Origin: Melieria omissa
Taxonomy: Eukaryota; Arthropoda; Insecta; Diptera; Ulidiidae
Length of the DNA stretch: 64,000 bases
Direction of reading: 5' to 3'
NCBI GenBank assembly: GCA_963971225.1
Contig: CAXARI010000122.1
Span: 1-64,000 of the forward strand
Shown one piece after another: positions 35,805 through 49,670 of the stretch. Numbering within the stretch: position 1 is the first letter of the stretch; each line of letters opens with the position of its first letter. Below the pieces are notes generated by a model that searched no databases, was not told the DNA's origin, and was given only the letters and a program-made list of their open reading frames with translations. The position numbers were made by a program, and so were the translations under genes.

Positions 35805-36684
35805 GCTCCTTATTGGGGAAACGAGCTTTCAAGGAACCCAAACCGAACTTGACAATACCAGAGGAGTCTCGTAGATGACTAAAGGACGGTTGGTCAACAG
35901 CGACCACGAGGTCCTTACCCGTCTCGTTTTTGCTAGTAGTGGAGGAAATTACTCTCCACTCTCCAGTGTTAAGGCCGCTGTTCTGCCGACCTATCGGCTT
36001 CAACGTGTCGGCATCCTCCATGACTGGAGGGGGGACCCACAGTGTTACGATAGGTCGGAGAGGCAATCGGTCGCGAGGTATAACCTCGAGTTTTGCCCCC
36101 TGCCAGAGAGGCTCAAGACCGCCGATCGTGCGCACCAGGAAGTCAAGTGACTGCCTGTTGCCACAGCCGACGATCTTTACGCCCCTCTGCCAGCCAGCGC
36201 CGTCGAAGTCGATCTCGTCGTCCGCCGCCCCGAGCATCGCTCGCAGAATGCGCGCCTCAACAGAGAGCCAGTTTTCCGGACGAATTTTCCCATCGGGATC
36301 GCTCCGGTCCACTACGGCAATCTGTAGCTCCTGTGGAGAGGAGAAGCTCGCTGAGGGTTTCAGCCTTTTCCCCTCCCCTGTAGGCTGATCGTCCCCCGAT
36401 CTACCCCGTTTGACCGCCTTTTCCACTGCGGTGGAAGTGGGCTTTGTCGAGGTGGATGGCTTCTGATCAGCCTTCCGTACTGACGAGGCAGCCGTGGCAC
36501 TGTTTCCAGGCTTCGCCGCCCCTCCTCTGTCCGGTCGTACAGCTGTAGCGGCCGTGACCCTAATACCAGGCTTTGCCGCCGTTGCTGTACCACTAGTCGA
36601 CTGTGCAGCAGTGGCGCTGTCTCCAGGCGTTGCTGCAGTAGTCGATGTCGTAGCACCAGAAATCGCCGCCTGCTTCTTTTCGTA
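35767..36684 (-). CDS. LINE ORF1, copy 2, 5'-truncated
   Basis: The frame is the same as at 24012-24929, with one Ala-to-Val change (position 36557) in the Ala/Thr-rich N-terminal part. The truncation at the A-run junction is the same, and there is no start codon. ORF1 ends inside the start region of ORF2, in a different frame. Confidence 0.8.
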   Translation of the reverse strand, partial: YEKKQAAISGATTSTTAATPGDSATAAQSTSGTATAAKPGIRVTAATAVRPDRGGAAKPGNSATAASSVRKADQKPSTSTKPTSTAVEKAVKRGRSGDDQPTGEGKRLKPSASFSSPQELQIAVVDRSDPDGKIRPENWLSVEARILRAMLGAADDEIDFDGAGWQRGVKIVGCGNRQSLDFLVRTIGGLEPLWQGAKLEVIPRDRLPLRPIVTLWVPPPVMEDADTLKPIGRQNSGLNTGEWRVISSTTSKNETGKDLVVAVDQPSFSHLRDSSGIVKFGLGSLKARFPNKERATQGKAEGSAD

Positions 36685-36696
36685 TTAAAAAAAAAA

Positions 36697-36711
36697 AAAC
36701 GGTATGGGTTA
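36697..36711. repeat. LINE copy 2 target-site duplication, right
   Basis: It matches 32043-32057 and merges with the A-run at the truncated 5' end of the LINE. Confidence 0.82.
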
Positions 36712-37865
36712 CGTTAATAAAAAACCCCTTAAAATGTAGCTAGAGATTGCAGCTTTGTCAAATTAAATCAATAATTTGATTACTATTAGGCAATCATGAA
36801 CAGATCGATGCGCAAGAGTGACATTAAATGGCTGCCTACTGCAAAATCGATAAAATGCTTGTAAAATATGATGATTCTAGGTTTATAGAAAAAATAATAA
36901 CCTTAAAACCTAGCTGGAGTTTTGAGTTTTCATAAATGGGGTCAATCTTCTCGCTATCTCAGATAATGCAGGAGAATTTCGTTGTGGAAAAGTGATATCG
37001 ACCACATGATACATCTATATCAGGGGTGCCCAAAATCTTCTTATGGAAAAGCAAAAACCAATACATGTAAAGTTGCCCAAAAAAAATGCAAACAAATTAT
37101 TTAATTAATTGAATTAGTTGAAAGCACATTGTGCATTTCGCTTGACCCTTAAAATTATAAGTGAAAAAAATATTATGTTCCCATTTGTCATTGCCGAAAG
37201 GCCAACCAATCGCCAACACAAAAAAGCATTCACACAAAAACTACAACAACAAAAGCATCTAATTTTTTTTCATACATACAATTTCTTGAGGCAACAAAAC
37301 AAAAATCCGCGCAGCCCCCACACGTGTTGCTTCGTTGCTGTCACAACAACGACTGATTGAAAGAATGCACCTCTGATCTATATAATCAATCAAATGCTTG
37401 TGGAACCTAAGTACGCACAATCACTTTAATCAAAATGGCGTCAAAATTAAGCCAGAGTGACCACCTTTCACCAATTTGGTAAATAAAAAAAATATCCCTC
37501 CGGCAGCATGATCGAAATTATGGCTGTTAAATCTCGACCCGTTAACGGATTTTAATAATATTATGCCTTATTATTTAGCTAGACTCGTATGCTTTCTATA
37601 ATGGTATCAATCATCCTTCTATACCCCAAGGTTCGAAAGCAAATCGATTTGGAACGGTGACTTTGAAAAAATTGCTACTTGGGTGCAACCACTAAAATGC
37701 TTGTCAACACCAAATGCATAAGTGCATATTAATAATTGACCCCTTAAAATTTAGCCAGAGTCTTATGCTTTCTATATTGGTCCCTACCTTTTCATTATCC
37801 TTCAGGAATAATGAGCATATCGATCCGCAAGGATAACATTGAAAAACTGCCTATTACAAAATACA

Positions 37866-40800
37866 CACTCACCACTAAAGTGCTTATAGATTCCAAACGG
37901 TATGGGTTACGTTAATAAAAAAACCCTTAAAATGTAGCTAGAGATTGCAGCTTTATCAAATTAAATCAATAATTTGATTACTATTAGGCAATCATGAACA
38001 GATCGATGCGCAAGAGTGACATTAAATGGCTGCCTACTGCAAAATCGATAAAATGCTTGTAAAATATGATGATTCTAGGTTTATAGAAAAAATAATAACC
38101 TTAAAACCTAGCTGGAGTTTTGAGCTTTCATAAATGGGGTCAATCTTCTCGCTATCTCAGATAATGCAGGAGAATTTCGTTGTGGAAAAGTGATATCGAC
38201 CACATGATACATCTATATCAGGGGTGCCAAAAATCTTCTTATGGAAAAGCAAAAACCAATACATGTAAAGTTGCCCAAAAAATGCAAACAAATTATTTAA
38301 TTAATTGAATTAGTTGAAAGCACATTGTGCATTTCGCTTGACCCTTAAAATTATAAGTGAAAAAAATATAATGTATATAATGTATAACGCCAACACAAAA
38401 ACTACAACAATAAAAGCATCTAATTTTTTTTCATACATACAATTTCTTGAGGCAAGAAAACAAAAATCCGCGCAGCCCCACACGTGTTGCTTTGTTGCTG
38501 TCACAACAACGACTGATTGAAAGAATGCACCTCTGATCTATATAATCAATCAAATGCTTGTGGAACCTAAGTACGCACAATCACTTTAATCAAAATGGCG
38601 TCAAAATTAAGCCAGAGTGACCACCTTTCACCAATTTGGTAAATAAAAAAAATATCCCACCGCCAGCATGATCGAAATTATGGCTGTTAAATCTCGACCC
38701 GTTAACGGATTTTAATAATATTATGCCTTATTATTTAGCTAGACTCGTATGCTTTGTATAATGGTATCAATCATCCTTCTATACCCCAAGGTTCGAAAAC
38801 AAATCGATTTGGAACGGTGACTTTGAAAAAATTGCTACTTGGGTGCAACCACTAAAATGCTTGTCAACACCAAATGCATAAGTGCATATTAATAATTGAC
38901 CCCTTAAAATTTAGCCAGAGTCTTATGCTTTCTATATTGGTCCCTAACTTTTCATTATCCTTCAGGAATAATGAGCATATCGATGCGCAAGGATAACATT
39001 GAAAAACTGCCTATTACAAAATACACACTCACCACTAAAGTGCTTATAGATTCCAAACGGTATGGGTTACGTTAATAAAAAACCCCTTAAAATGTAGCTA
39101 GAGAATGCAGCTTTATCAAATTAAATCAATAATTTCATTACTATTCGGCAATCATGAACAGATCGATGCGCAAGGGTGACATTAAATGGCTGCCTACTGC
39201 AAAATCGATAAAATGCTTGTAAAATATGATGATTCTAGGTTTATAGAAAAAATATCAACCTTAAAACCTAGCTGGAGTTTTGAGCTTTCATAAATGGGGT
39301 CAATCTTCTCGCTATCTCAAATAATGCAGGAGAATTTCGTTGTGGAAAAGTGATATCGACCACATGATACATCTATATCAGGGGTGCCCAAAATCTTCTT
39401 ATGGAAAAGCAAAAACCAATACATTTAAAGTTGACCAAAAAAATGCAAACAAATTATGTAGTTAATTGAATTAGTTGAAAGCACATTGTGCATTTCGCTT
39501 GACCCTTAAAATTATAAGTGAAAAAAATATAATGTTCCCATTTGTCATTGCCGAAAGGCCAACCAATCGCCAACACAAAAAAGCATACACACAAAAACTA
39601 CAACAACAAAAGCATCTAATTTGTTTTCATACATACAATCTCTTGAGGCAACAAAACAAAAATCCGCGCAGGCCCCACACGTGTTGCTTCGTTGCTGTCA
39701 CAACAACGACTGATTGAAAGAATACACCTCTGATCTATATAACCAATCAAATGCTTGTGGAACCTAAGTACGCACAATCACTTTAATCAAAATGGCGTCA
39801 AAATTAAGCCAGAGTGACCACCTTTCACCAATTTGGTAAATAAAAAAAATATCCCACCGCCAGCATGATCGAAATTATGGCTGTTAAATCTCGACCCGTT
39901 AACGGATTTTAATAATATTATGCCTTATTATTTAGCTAGACTCGTATGCTTTCTATAATGGTATCAATCATCCTTCTATACCCCAAGGTTCGAAAGCAAA
40001 TCGATTTGGAACGGTGACTTTGAAAAAATTGCTACTTGGGTGCAACCACTAAAATGCTTGTCAACACCAAATGCATAAGTGCATATTAATAATTGACCCC
40101 TTAAAATTTAGCCAGAGTCTTATGCTTTCTATATTGGTCCCTACCTTTTCATTATCCTTCAGGAATAATGATCATATCGATGCGCAAGGATAACATTGAA
40201 AAACTGCCTATTACAAAATACACACTCACCACTAAAGTGCTTATAGATTCCAAACGGTACAGGTTACGTTAATAAAAAACCCCTTAAAATGTAGCTAGAG
40301 ATCGCAGCTTTATCAAATTAAATCAATAATTTGATTACTTTTCGGCAATCATGAACAGATCGATGCGCAAGAGTGACATTAAATGGCTGCCTACTGCAAA
40401 ATCGATAAAATGCTTGTAAAATATGATGATTCTAGGTTTATAGAAAAAATAATAACCTTAAAACCTAGCTGGAGTTTTGAGCTTTCATAAATGGGGTCAA
40501 TCTTCTCGCTATCTCAGATAATGCAGGAGAACTTCGTTGTGGAAAAGTGATATCGACCACATGATACATCTATATCAGGGGTGCCCAAAATCTTCTTATG
40601 GAAAAGCAAAAACCAATACATGTAAAGTTGACCAAAAAAATGCAAACAAATTATGTAGTTAATTGAATTAGTTGAAAGCACATTGTGCATTTCGCTTGAC
40701 CCTTCAAATTATAAGTGAAAAAAATATAATGTTCCCATTTGTCATTGCCGAAAGGCCAACCAATCGCCAAAACAAAAACTACAACAACAAAAGCATCTAA

Positions 40801-43800
40801 TTTTTTTTCATACATAGAATTTCTTGAGGAAACAAAAAAAAAAATCAGCGCAGCCCCCACACGTGTTGCTTCGTTGCTGTCACAACAACGACTGATTGAA
40901 AGAATGCACCTCTGATCTATATAACCAATCAAATGCTTGTGGAACCTAAGTACGCACAATCACTTTAATCAAAATGGCGTCAAAATTAAGCCAGAGTGAC
41001 CACCTTTCACCAATTTGGTAAATAAAAAAAATATCCCACCGGCAGCATGATCGAAATTATGGCTGTTAAATCTCGACCCGTTAACGGATTTTAATAATAT
41101 TATGCCTTATTATTTAGCTAGACTCGTATGCTTTCTATAATGGTATCAATCATTCTTCTATACCCCAAGGTTCGAAAGCAAATCGATTTGGAACGGTGAC
41201 TTTGAAAAAATTGCTACTTGGGTGCAACCACTAAAATGCTTGTCAACACCAAATGCATAAGTGCATATTAATAATTGACCCCTTAAAATTTAGCCAGAGT
41301 CTTATGCTTTCTATATTGGTCCCTAACTTTTCATTATCCTTCAGGAATAATGAGCATATCGATGCGCAAGGATAACATTGAAAAACTGCCTATTACAAAA
41401 TACACACTCACCACTAAAGTGCTTATAGATTCCAAACGGTATGGGTTACATTAATAAAAAACCCCTTAAAATGTAGCTAGAGATTGCAGCTTTATCAAAT
41501 TAAATCAATAATTTCATTACTATTCGGCAATCATGAACAATTCGATGCGCAAAAGTGACATTAAATGGCTGCCTACTGCAAAATCGATAAAATGCTTGTA
41601 AAATATGATGATTCTAGGTTTATAGAAAAAATATCAACCTTAAAACCTAGCTGGAGTTTTGAGCTTTCATAAATGGGGTCAATCTTCTCGCTATCTCAAA
41701 TAATGCAGCAGAATTTCGTTGTGGAAAAGTGATATCGACCACATGATACATCTATATTAGGGGTGCCCAAAATATTCTTATGGAAAAGCAAAAACCAATA
41801 CATGTAGTTGAGCAAAAAAATGCAAACAAATTATTTAGTTAATTGAATTAGTTGAAAGCACATTGTGCATTTCGCTTGACCCTTAAAATTATAAGTGAAA
41901 AAATATAATGTTCCCATTTGTCATTGCCGAAAGGCCAACCAATCGCCAAAACAAAAACTACAACAACAAAAGCATCTAATTTTTTTTCATACATAGAATT
42001 TCTTGAGGAAACAAAAAAAAAATCAGCGCAGCCCCCACACGTGTTGCTTCGTTGCTGTCACAACAACGACTGATTGAAAGAATGCACCTCTGATCTATAT
42101 AACCAATCAAATGCTTGTGGAACCTAAGTACGCACAATCACTTTAATCAAAATGGCGTCAAAATTAAGCCAGAGTGACCACCTTTCAATAATTTGGTAAA
42201 TAAAAAAAATATCCCACCGGCAGCATGATCGAAATTATGGCTGTTAAATCTCGACCCGTTAACGGATTTTAATATTATTATGCCTTATTATTTAGCTACA
42301 CTCGTATGCTTTCTATAATGGTATCAATCATCCTTCTATACCCCAAGGTTCGAAAGCAAATCGATTTGGAACGGTGACTTTGAAAAAATTGCTACTTGGG
42401 TGCAACCACTAAAATGCTTGTCAACACCAAATGCATAAGTGCATATTAATAATTGACCCCTTAAAATTTAGCCAGAGTCTTATGCTTTCTATATTGGTCC
42501 CTAACTTTTCATTATCCTTCAGGAATAATGAGCATATCGATGCGCAAGGATAACATTGAAAAACTGCCTATTACAAAATACACACTCACCACTAAAGTGC
42601 TTATAGATTCCAAACGGTATGGGTTACGTTAATAAAAAACCCCTTAAAATGTAGCTAGAGATTGCAGCTTTATCAAATTAAATCAATAATTTGATTACTA
42701 TTAGGCAATCATGAACAGATCGATGCGCAAGAGTGACATTAAATGGCTGCCTACTGCAAAATCGATAAAATGCTTGTAAAATATGATGATTCTAGGTTTA
42801 TAGAAAAAATAATAACCTTAAAACCTAGCTGGAGTTTTGAGCTTTCATAAATGGGGTCAATCTTCTCGCTATCTCAAATAATGCAGGAGAATTTCGTTGT
42901 GGAAAAGTGATATCGACCACATGATACATCTATATCAGGGGTGCCCAAAGTCTTCTTATGGAAAAGCAAAAACCAATACATTTAAACTTGCCCAAAAAAA
43001 TGCAAACAAATTATTTAATTAATTGAATTAGTTGAAAGCACATTGTGCATTTCGCTTGACCCTTAAAATTATAAGTGAAAAAAATATAATGTTCCCATTT
43101 GTCATTGCCGAAAGGCCAACCAATCGCCAAAACAAAAACTACAACAACAAAAGCATCTAATTTTTTTTCATACATAGAATTTCTTGAGGAAACAAAACAA
43201 AAATCCGCGCAGCCCCCACACGTGTTGCTTCGTTGCTGTCACAACAACGACTGATTGAAAGAATGCACCTCTGATCTATATAACCAATCAAATGCTTGTG
43301 GAACCTAAGTACGCACAATCACTTTAATCAAAATGGCGTCAAAATTAAGCCAGAGTGACCACCTTTCAATAATTTTGTAAATAAAAAAATATCCCACCGG
43401 CAGCATGATCGAAATTATAGCTGTTAAATCTCGACCCGTTAACGGATTTTAATAATATTATGCCTTATTATTTAGCTAGACTCGTATGCTTTCTATAATG
43501 GTATCAATCATCCTTCTATACCCCAAGGTTCGAAAGCAAATCGATTTGGAACGGTGACTTTGAAAAAATTGCTACTTGGGTGCAACCACTAAAATGCTTG
43601 TCAACACCAAATGCATAAGTGCATATTAATAATTGACCCCTTAAAATTTAGCCAGAGTCTTATGCTTTCTATATTGGTCCCTAACTTTTCATTATCCTTC
43701 AGGAATAATGAGCATATCGATGCGCAAGGATAACATTGAAAAACTGCCTATTACAAAATACACACTCACCAATAAAGTGCTTATAGATTCCAAACGGTAT

Positions 43801-44935
43801 GGGTTACGTTAATAAAAAACCCCTTAAAATGTAGCTAGAGATTGCAGCTTTATCAAATTAAATCAATAATTTGATTACTATTAGGCAATCATGAACAGAT
43901 CGATGCGCAAGAGTGACATTAAATGGCTGCCTACTGCAAAATCGATAAAATGCTTGTAAAATATGATGATTCTAGGTTTATAGAAAAAATAATAACCTTA
44001 AAACCTAGCTGGAGTTTTGAGCTTTCATAAATGGGGTCAATCTTCTCGCTATCTCAAATAATGCAGGAGAATTTCGTTGTGGAAAAGTGATATCGACCAC
44101 ATGATACATCTATATCAGGGGTGCCCAAAGTCTTCTTATGGAAAAGCAAAAACCAATACATTTAAACTTGCCCAAAAAAATGCAAACAAATTATTTAATT
44201 AATTGAATTAGTTGAAAGCACATTGTGCATTTCGCTTGACCCTTAAAATTATAAGTGAAAAAAATATAATGTTCCCATTTGTCATTGCCGAAAGGCCAAC
44301 CAATCGCCAAAACAAAAACTACAACAACAAAAGCATCTAATTTTTTTTCATACATAGAATTTCTTGAGGAAACAAAACAAAAATCCGCGCAGCCCCCACA
44401 CGTGTTGCTTCGTTGCTGTCACAACAACGACTGATTGAAAGAATGCACCTCTGATCTATATAACCAATCAAATGCTTGTGGAACCTAAGTACGCACAATC
44501 ACTTTAATCAAAATGGCGTCAAAATTAAGCCAGAGTGACCACCTTTCACCAATTTGGTAAATAAAAAAAATATCCCACCGGCAGCATGATCGAAATTATG
44601 GCTGTTAAATCTCGACCCGTTAACGGATTATTATGCCTTATTATTTAGCTACACTCGTATGCTTTCTATAATGGTATCAATCATCCTTCTATACCCCAAG
44701 GTTCGAAAGCAAATCGATTTGGAACGGTGACTTTGAAAAAATTGCTACTTGGGTGCAACCACTAAAATGCTTGTCAACACCAAATGCATAAGTGCATATT
44801 AATAATTGACCCCTTAAAATTTAGCCAGAGTCTTATGCTTTCTATATTGGTCCCTAACTTTTCATTATCCTTCAGGAATAATGAGCATATCGATGCGCAA
44901 GGATAACATTGAAAAACTGCCTATTACAAAATACA
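37866..44935. repeat. Mosaic satellite tract, units 25-30
   Basis: Units start at 37866, 39026, 40223, 41405, 42583 and 43763, with lengths 1160, 1197, 1182, 1178, 1180 and 1173. Unit 25 and most of unit 26 have no counterpart after LINE copy 1. From about 39.85 kb the variants match those after 25.74 kb. Units 27 and 28 correspond to 19 and 20, and unit 30 corresponds to 21 with 8 bp missing (GGATTATTATGCC). Unit 29 combines the transposon variant of unit 21 (TTTAAACTTGCCC) with the E-D variant of unit 23 (AATTTTGTAAAT, TTATAGCTG), so it is a recombinant. No genes were seen. Confidence 0.83.
38219..38535. mobile_element. hAT-type insert in unit 25 with internal deletion (317 bp)
   Basis: The termini and ATCTATAT flanks are normal. 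The interior has lost the stretch that normally contains CATTTGTCATTGCCGAAAGG and the following CAACCAATC. In its place is a short direct repeat, ATATAATGTATATAATGTATA. This looks like a deletion repaired with local microduplication, and it is unique in the window. Confidence 0.72.
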
Positions 44936-47900
44936 CACTCACCACTAAAGTGCTTATAGATTCCAAACGGTATGGGTTACGTTAATAAAAAACCCCTTAA
45001 AATGTAGCTAGAGATTGCAGCTTTATCAAATTAAATCAATAATTTGATTACTATTAGGCAATCATGAACAGATCGATGCGCAAGAGTGACATTAAATGGC
45101 TGCCTACTGCAAAATCGATAAAATGCTTGTAAAATATGATGATTCTAGGTTTATAGAAAAAATAATAACCTTAAAACCTAGCTGGAGTTTTGAGCTTTCA
45201 TAAATGGGGTCAATCTTCTCGCTATCTCAAATAATGCAGGAGACTTTCGTTGTGGAAAAGTGATATCGACCACATGATACATCTATATCAGGGGTGCCCA
45301 AAGTCTTCTTATGGAAAAGCAAAAACCAATACATTTAAAGTTGCCCAAAAAAATGCAAACAAATTAAATAATAATAAATAATTAATTGAATTAGTTGAAA
45401 GCACATTGTGCATTTCGCTTGACCCTTAAAATTATAAGTGAAAAAAATATAATGTTTCCATTTGTCATTGCCGAAAGGCCAACCAATCGCCAAAACAAAA
45501 ACTACAACAACAAAAGCATCTAATTTTTTTTCATACATAGAATTTCTTGAGGAAACAAAACAAAAATCCGCGCAGCCCCCACACGTGTTGCTTCGTTGCT
45601 GTCACAACAACGACTGATTGAAAGAATGCACCTCTGATCTATATAACCAATCAAATGCTTGTGGAACCTAAGTACGCACAATCACTTTAATCAAAATGGC
45701 GTCAAAATTAAGCCAGAGTGACCACGTTTCAATAATTTGGTAAATAAAAAAATATCCCACCGGCAGCATGATCGAAATTATGGCTGTTAAATCTCGACCC
45801 GTTAACGGATTTTAATATTATTATGCCTTATTATTTAGCTACACTCGTATGCTTTCTATAATGGTATCAATCATCCTTCTATACCCCAAGGTTCGAAAGC
45901 AAATCGATTTGGAACGGTGACTTTGAAAAAATTGCTACTTGGGTGCAACCACTAAAATGCTTGTCAACACCAAATGCATAAGTGCATATTAATAATTGAC
46001 CCCTTAAAATTTAGCCAGAGTCTTATGCTTTCTATATTGGTCCCTAACTTTTCATTATCCTTCAGGAATAATGAGCATATCGATGCGCAAGGATAACATT
46101 GAAAAACTGCCTATTACAAAATACACACTCACCACTAAAGTGCTTATAGATTCCAAACGGTATGGGTTACGTTAATAAAAAACCCCTTAGAATGTAGCTA
46201 GAGATTGCAGCTTTATCAAATTAAATCAATAATTTGATTACTATTAGGCAATCATGAACAGATCGATGCGCAAGAGTGACATTAAATGGCTGCCTACTGC
46301 AAAATCGATAAAATGCTTGTAAAATATGATGATTCTAGGTTTATAGAAAAAATAATAACCTTAAAACCTAGCTGGAGTTTTGAGCTTTCATAAATGGGGT
46401 CAATCTTCTCGCTATCTCAGATAATGCAGGAGAATTTCGTTGTGGAAAAGTGATATCGACCACATGATACATCTATATCAGGGGTGCCCAAAATCTTCTT
46501 ATGGAAAAGCAAAATCCAATACATGTAAAGTTGCCCAAAAAAAATGCAAACAAATTATTTAATTAATTAGTTGAAAGCACATTGTGCATTTCGCTTGACC
46601 CTTAAAATTATAAGTGAAAAAAATATAATGTTCCCATTTGTCATTGCCGAAAGGCCAACCAATCGCCAACACAAAACAGCATACACACAAAAACTACAAC
46701 AACAAAAGCATCTAATTTGTTTTCATACATACAATCTCTTGAGGCAACAAAACAAAAATCCGCGCAGCCCCCACACGTGTTGCTTCGTTGCTGTCACAAC
46801 AACGACTGATTGAAACAATGCACCTCTGATCTATATAACCAATCAATCACTTTAATCAAAATGGCGTCAAAATTAAGCCAGAGTGACCACCTTTCAATAA
46901 TTTGGTAAATAAAAAAAATATCCCACCGGCAGCATGATCGAGATTATGGCTGTTAAATCTCGACCCGTTAACGGATTTTAATAATATTATGCCTTATTAT
47001 TTAGCTAGACTCGTATGCTTTCTATAATGGTATCAATCATCCTTCTATACCCCAAGGTTCGAAAGCAAATCGATTTGGAACGGTGACTTTGAAAAAATTG
47101 CTACTTGGGTGCAACCACTAAAATGCTTGTCAACACCAAATGCATAAGTGCATATTAATAATTGACCCCTTAAAATTTAGCCAGAGTCTTATGCTTTCTA
47201 TATTGGTCCCTAACTTTTCATTATCCTTCAGGAATAATGAGCATATCGATGCGCAAGGATAACATTGAAAAACTGCCTATTACAAAATACACACTCACCA
47301 CTAAAGTGCTTATAGATTCCAAACGGTATGGGTTACATTAATAAAAAACCCCTTAAAATGTAGCTAGAGATTGCAGCTTTATCAAATTAAATCAATAATT
47401 TCATTACTAATCGGCAATCATGAACAATTCGATGCGCAAAACTGACATTAAATGGCTGCCTACTGCAAAATCGATAAAATGCTTGTAAAATATGATGATT
47501 CTAGGTTTATAGAAAAAATATCAACCTTAAAACCTAGCTGGAGTTTTGAGCTTTCATAAATGGGGTCAATCTTCTCGCTATCTCAAATAATGCAGCAGAA
47601 TTTCGTTGTGGAAAAGTGATATCGACCACATGATACATCTATATTAGGGGTGCCCAAAATATTCTTATGGAAAAGCAAAAACCAATACATGTAAAGTTGC
47701 CCAAAAATATGCAAACAAATTATTTAATTAATTGAATTAGTTGAAAGCACATTGTGCATTTCGCTTGACCCTTAAAATTATAAGTGAAAAAAATATAATG
47801 TTCCCATTTGTCATTGCCGAAAGGCCAACCAATCGCCAAAACAAAAACTACAACAACAAAAGCATCTAATTTTTTTTCATACATAGAATTTCTTGAGGAA

Positions 47901-49670
47901 ACAAAACAAAAATCCGCGCAGCCCCCACACGTGTTGCTTCGTTGCTGTCACAACAACGACTGATTGAAAGAATGCACCTCTGATCTATATAACCAATCAA
48001 ATGCTTGTGGAACCTAAGTACGCACAATCACTTTAATCAAAATGGCGTCAAAATTAAGCCAGAGTGACCACCTTTCACCAATTTGGTAAATAAAAAAAAT
48101 ATCCCACCGGCAGCATGATCGAAATTATGGCTGTTAAATCTCGACCCGTTAACGGATTTTAATATTATTATGCCTTATTATTTAGCTACACTCGTATGCT
48201 TTCTATAATGGTATCAATCATCCTTCTATACCCCAAGGTTCGAAAGCAAATCGATTTGGAACGGTGACTTTGAAAAAATTGCTACTTGGGTGCAACCACT
48301 AAAATGCTTGTCAACACCAAATGCATAAGTGCATATTAATAATTGACCCCTTAAAATTTAGCCAGAGTCTTATGCTTTCTATATTGGTCCCTAACTTTTC
48401 ATTATCCTTCAGGAATAATGAGCATATCGATGCGCAAGGATAACATTGAAAAACTGCCGATTACAAAATACACACTCACCACTAAAGTGCTTATAGATTC
48501 CAAACGGTATGGGTTACGTTAATAAAAAACCCCTTAAAATGTAGCTAGAGATTGCAGCTTTATCAAATTAAATCAATAATTTGATTACTATTAGGCAATC
48601 ATGAACAGATCGATGCGCAAGAGTGACATTAAATGGCTGCCTACTGCAAAATCGATAAAATGCTTGTAAAATATGATGATTCTAGGTTTATAGAAAAAAT
48701 AATAACCTTAAAACCTAGCTGGAGTTTTGAGCTTTCATAAATGGGGTCAATCTTCTCGCTATCTCAAATAATGCAGGAGAATTTCGTTGTGGAAAAGTGA
48801 TATCGACCACATGATACATCTATATCAGGGGTGCCCAAAGTCTTCTTATGGAAAAGCAAAAACCAATACATTTAAAGTTGCCCAAAAAAATGCAAACAAA
48901 TTAAATAGTAATAAATAATTAAATAATTAATTGAATTAGTTGAAAGCACATTGTGCATTTCGCTTGACCCTTAAAATTATAAGTGAAAAAAATATAATGT
49001 TCCCATTTGTCATTGCCGAAAGGCCAACCAATCGCCAAAACAAAAACTACAACAACAAAAGCATCTAATTTTTTTTCATACATAGAATTTCTTGAGGAAA
49101 CAAAACAAAAATCCGCGCAGCCCCCACACGTGTTGCTTCGTTGCTGTCACAACAACGACTGATTGAAAGAATGCACCTCTGATCTATATAACCAATCAAA
49201 TGCTTGTGGAACCTAAGTACGCACAATCACTTTAATCAAAATGGCGTCAAAATTAAGCCAGAGTGACCACCTTTCAATAATTTGGTAAATAAAAAAATAT
49301 CCCACCGGCAGCATGATCGAAATTATGGCTGTTAAATCTCGACCCGTTAACGGATGTTAATAATATTATGCCTTATTATTTAGCTAGACTCGTATGCTTT
49401 CTATAATGGTATCAATCATCCTTCTATACCCCAAGGTTCGAAAGCAAATCGATTTGGAACGGTGACTTTGAAAAAATTGCTACTTGGGTGCAACCACTAA
49501 AATGCTTGTCAACACCAAATGCATAAGTGCATATTAATAATTTACCCCTTAAAATTTAGCCAGAGTCTTATGCTTTCTATATTGGTCCCTAACTTTTCAT
49601 TATCCTTCAGGAATAATGAGCATATCGATGCGCAAGGATAACATTGAAAAACTGCCTATTACAAAATACA
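44936..49670. repeat. 4-unit higher-order repeat, copy 1 (units 31-34)
   Basis: Units start at 44936, 46126, 47292 and 48473, with lengths 1190, 1166, 1181 and 1198. The first has AGGAGACTTTCG. The second has CCTTAGAATG, lacks GAATTAGTT-adjacent bases, and has lost the stretch carrying ATGCTTGTGGAACC after the transposon. The third has GGGTTACATT and ATTCGATGCGC. The fourth has AAATAGTAATAAAT and GGATGTTAATAAT. The set repeats at exactly 4735 bp. Confidence 0.9.

Larger units (their letters stand above)
32058..36696 (-). mobile_element. LINE copy 2, a DNA-level duplicate of copy 1
   Basis: The element is the same length as copy 1 at an offset of 11755. It has the same 5' truncation point, A-run, 3' pentamers, hairpins and target duplication. 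By eye I found two substitutions: G23969/A35724 (silent in ORF2) and G24802/A36557 (Ala to Val in ORF1, on the minus strand). Independent insertions would not share the truncation point, the site and the flanking satellite variants, so this is one insertion copied by recombination. Confidence 0.92.
32014..37865. repeat. Satellite unit 24, split by LINE copy 2
   Basis: Its total length (5852 bp) is the same as that of unit 18, and the private variants on both sides of the LINE are the same: the GGTCGCTACATTTTC preceding it, and GCTTTGTCAAATT, AATATTATGTTCCC and TATATAATCAATC following it. The similarity to unit 18 breaks near 37494, where this copy reads TATCCCTCCGGCAG and unit 18 reads TATCCCACCGCCAG. 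Confidence 0.88.
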
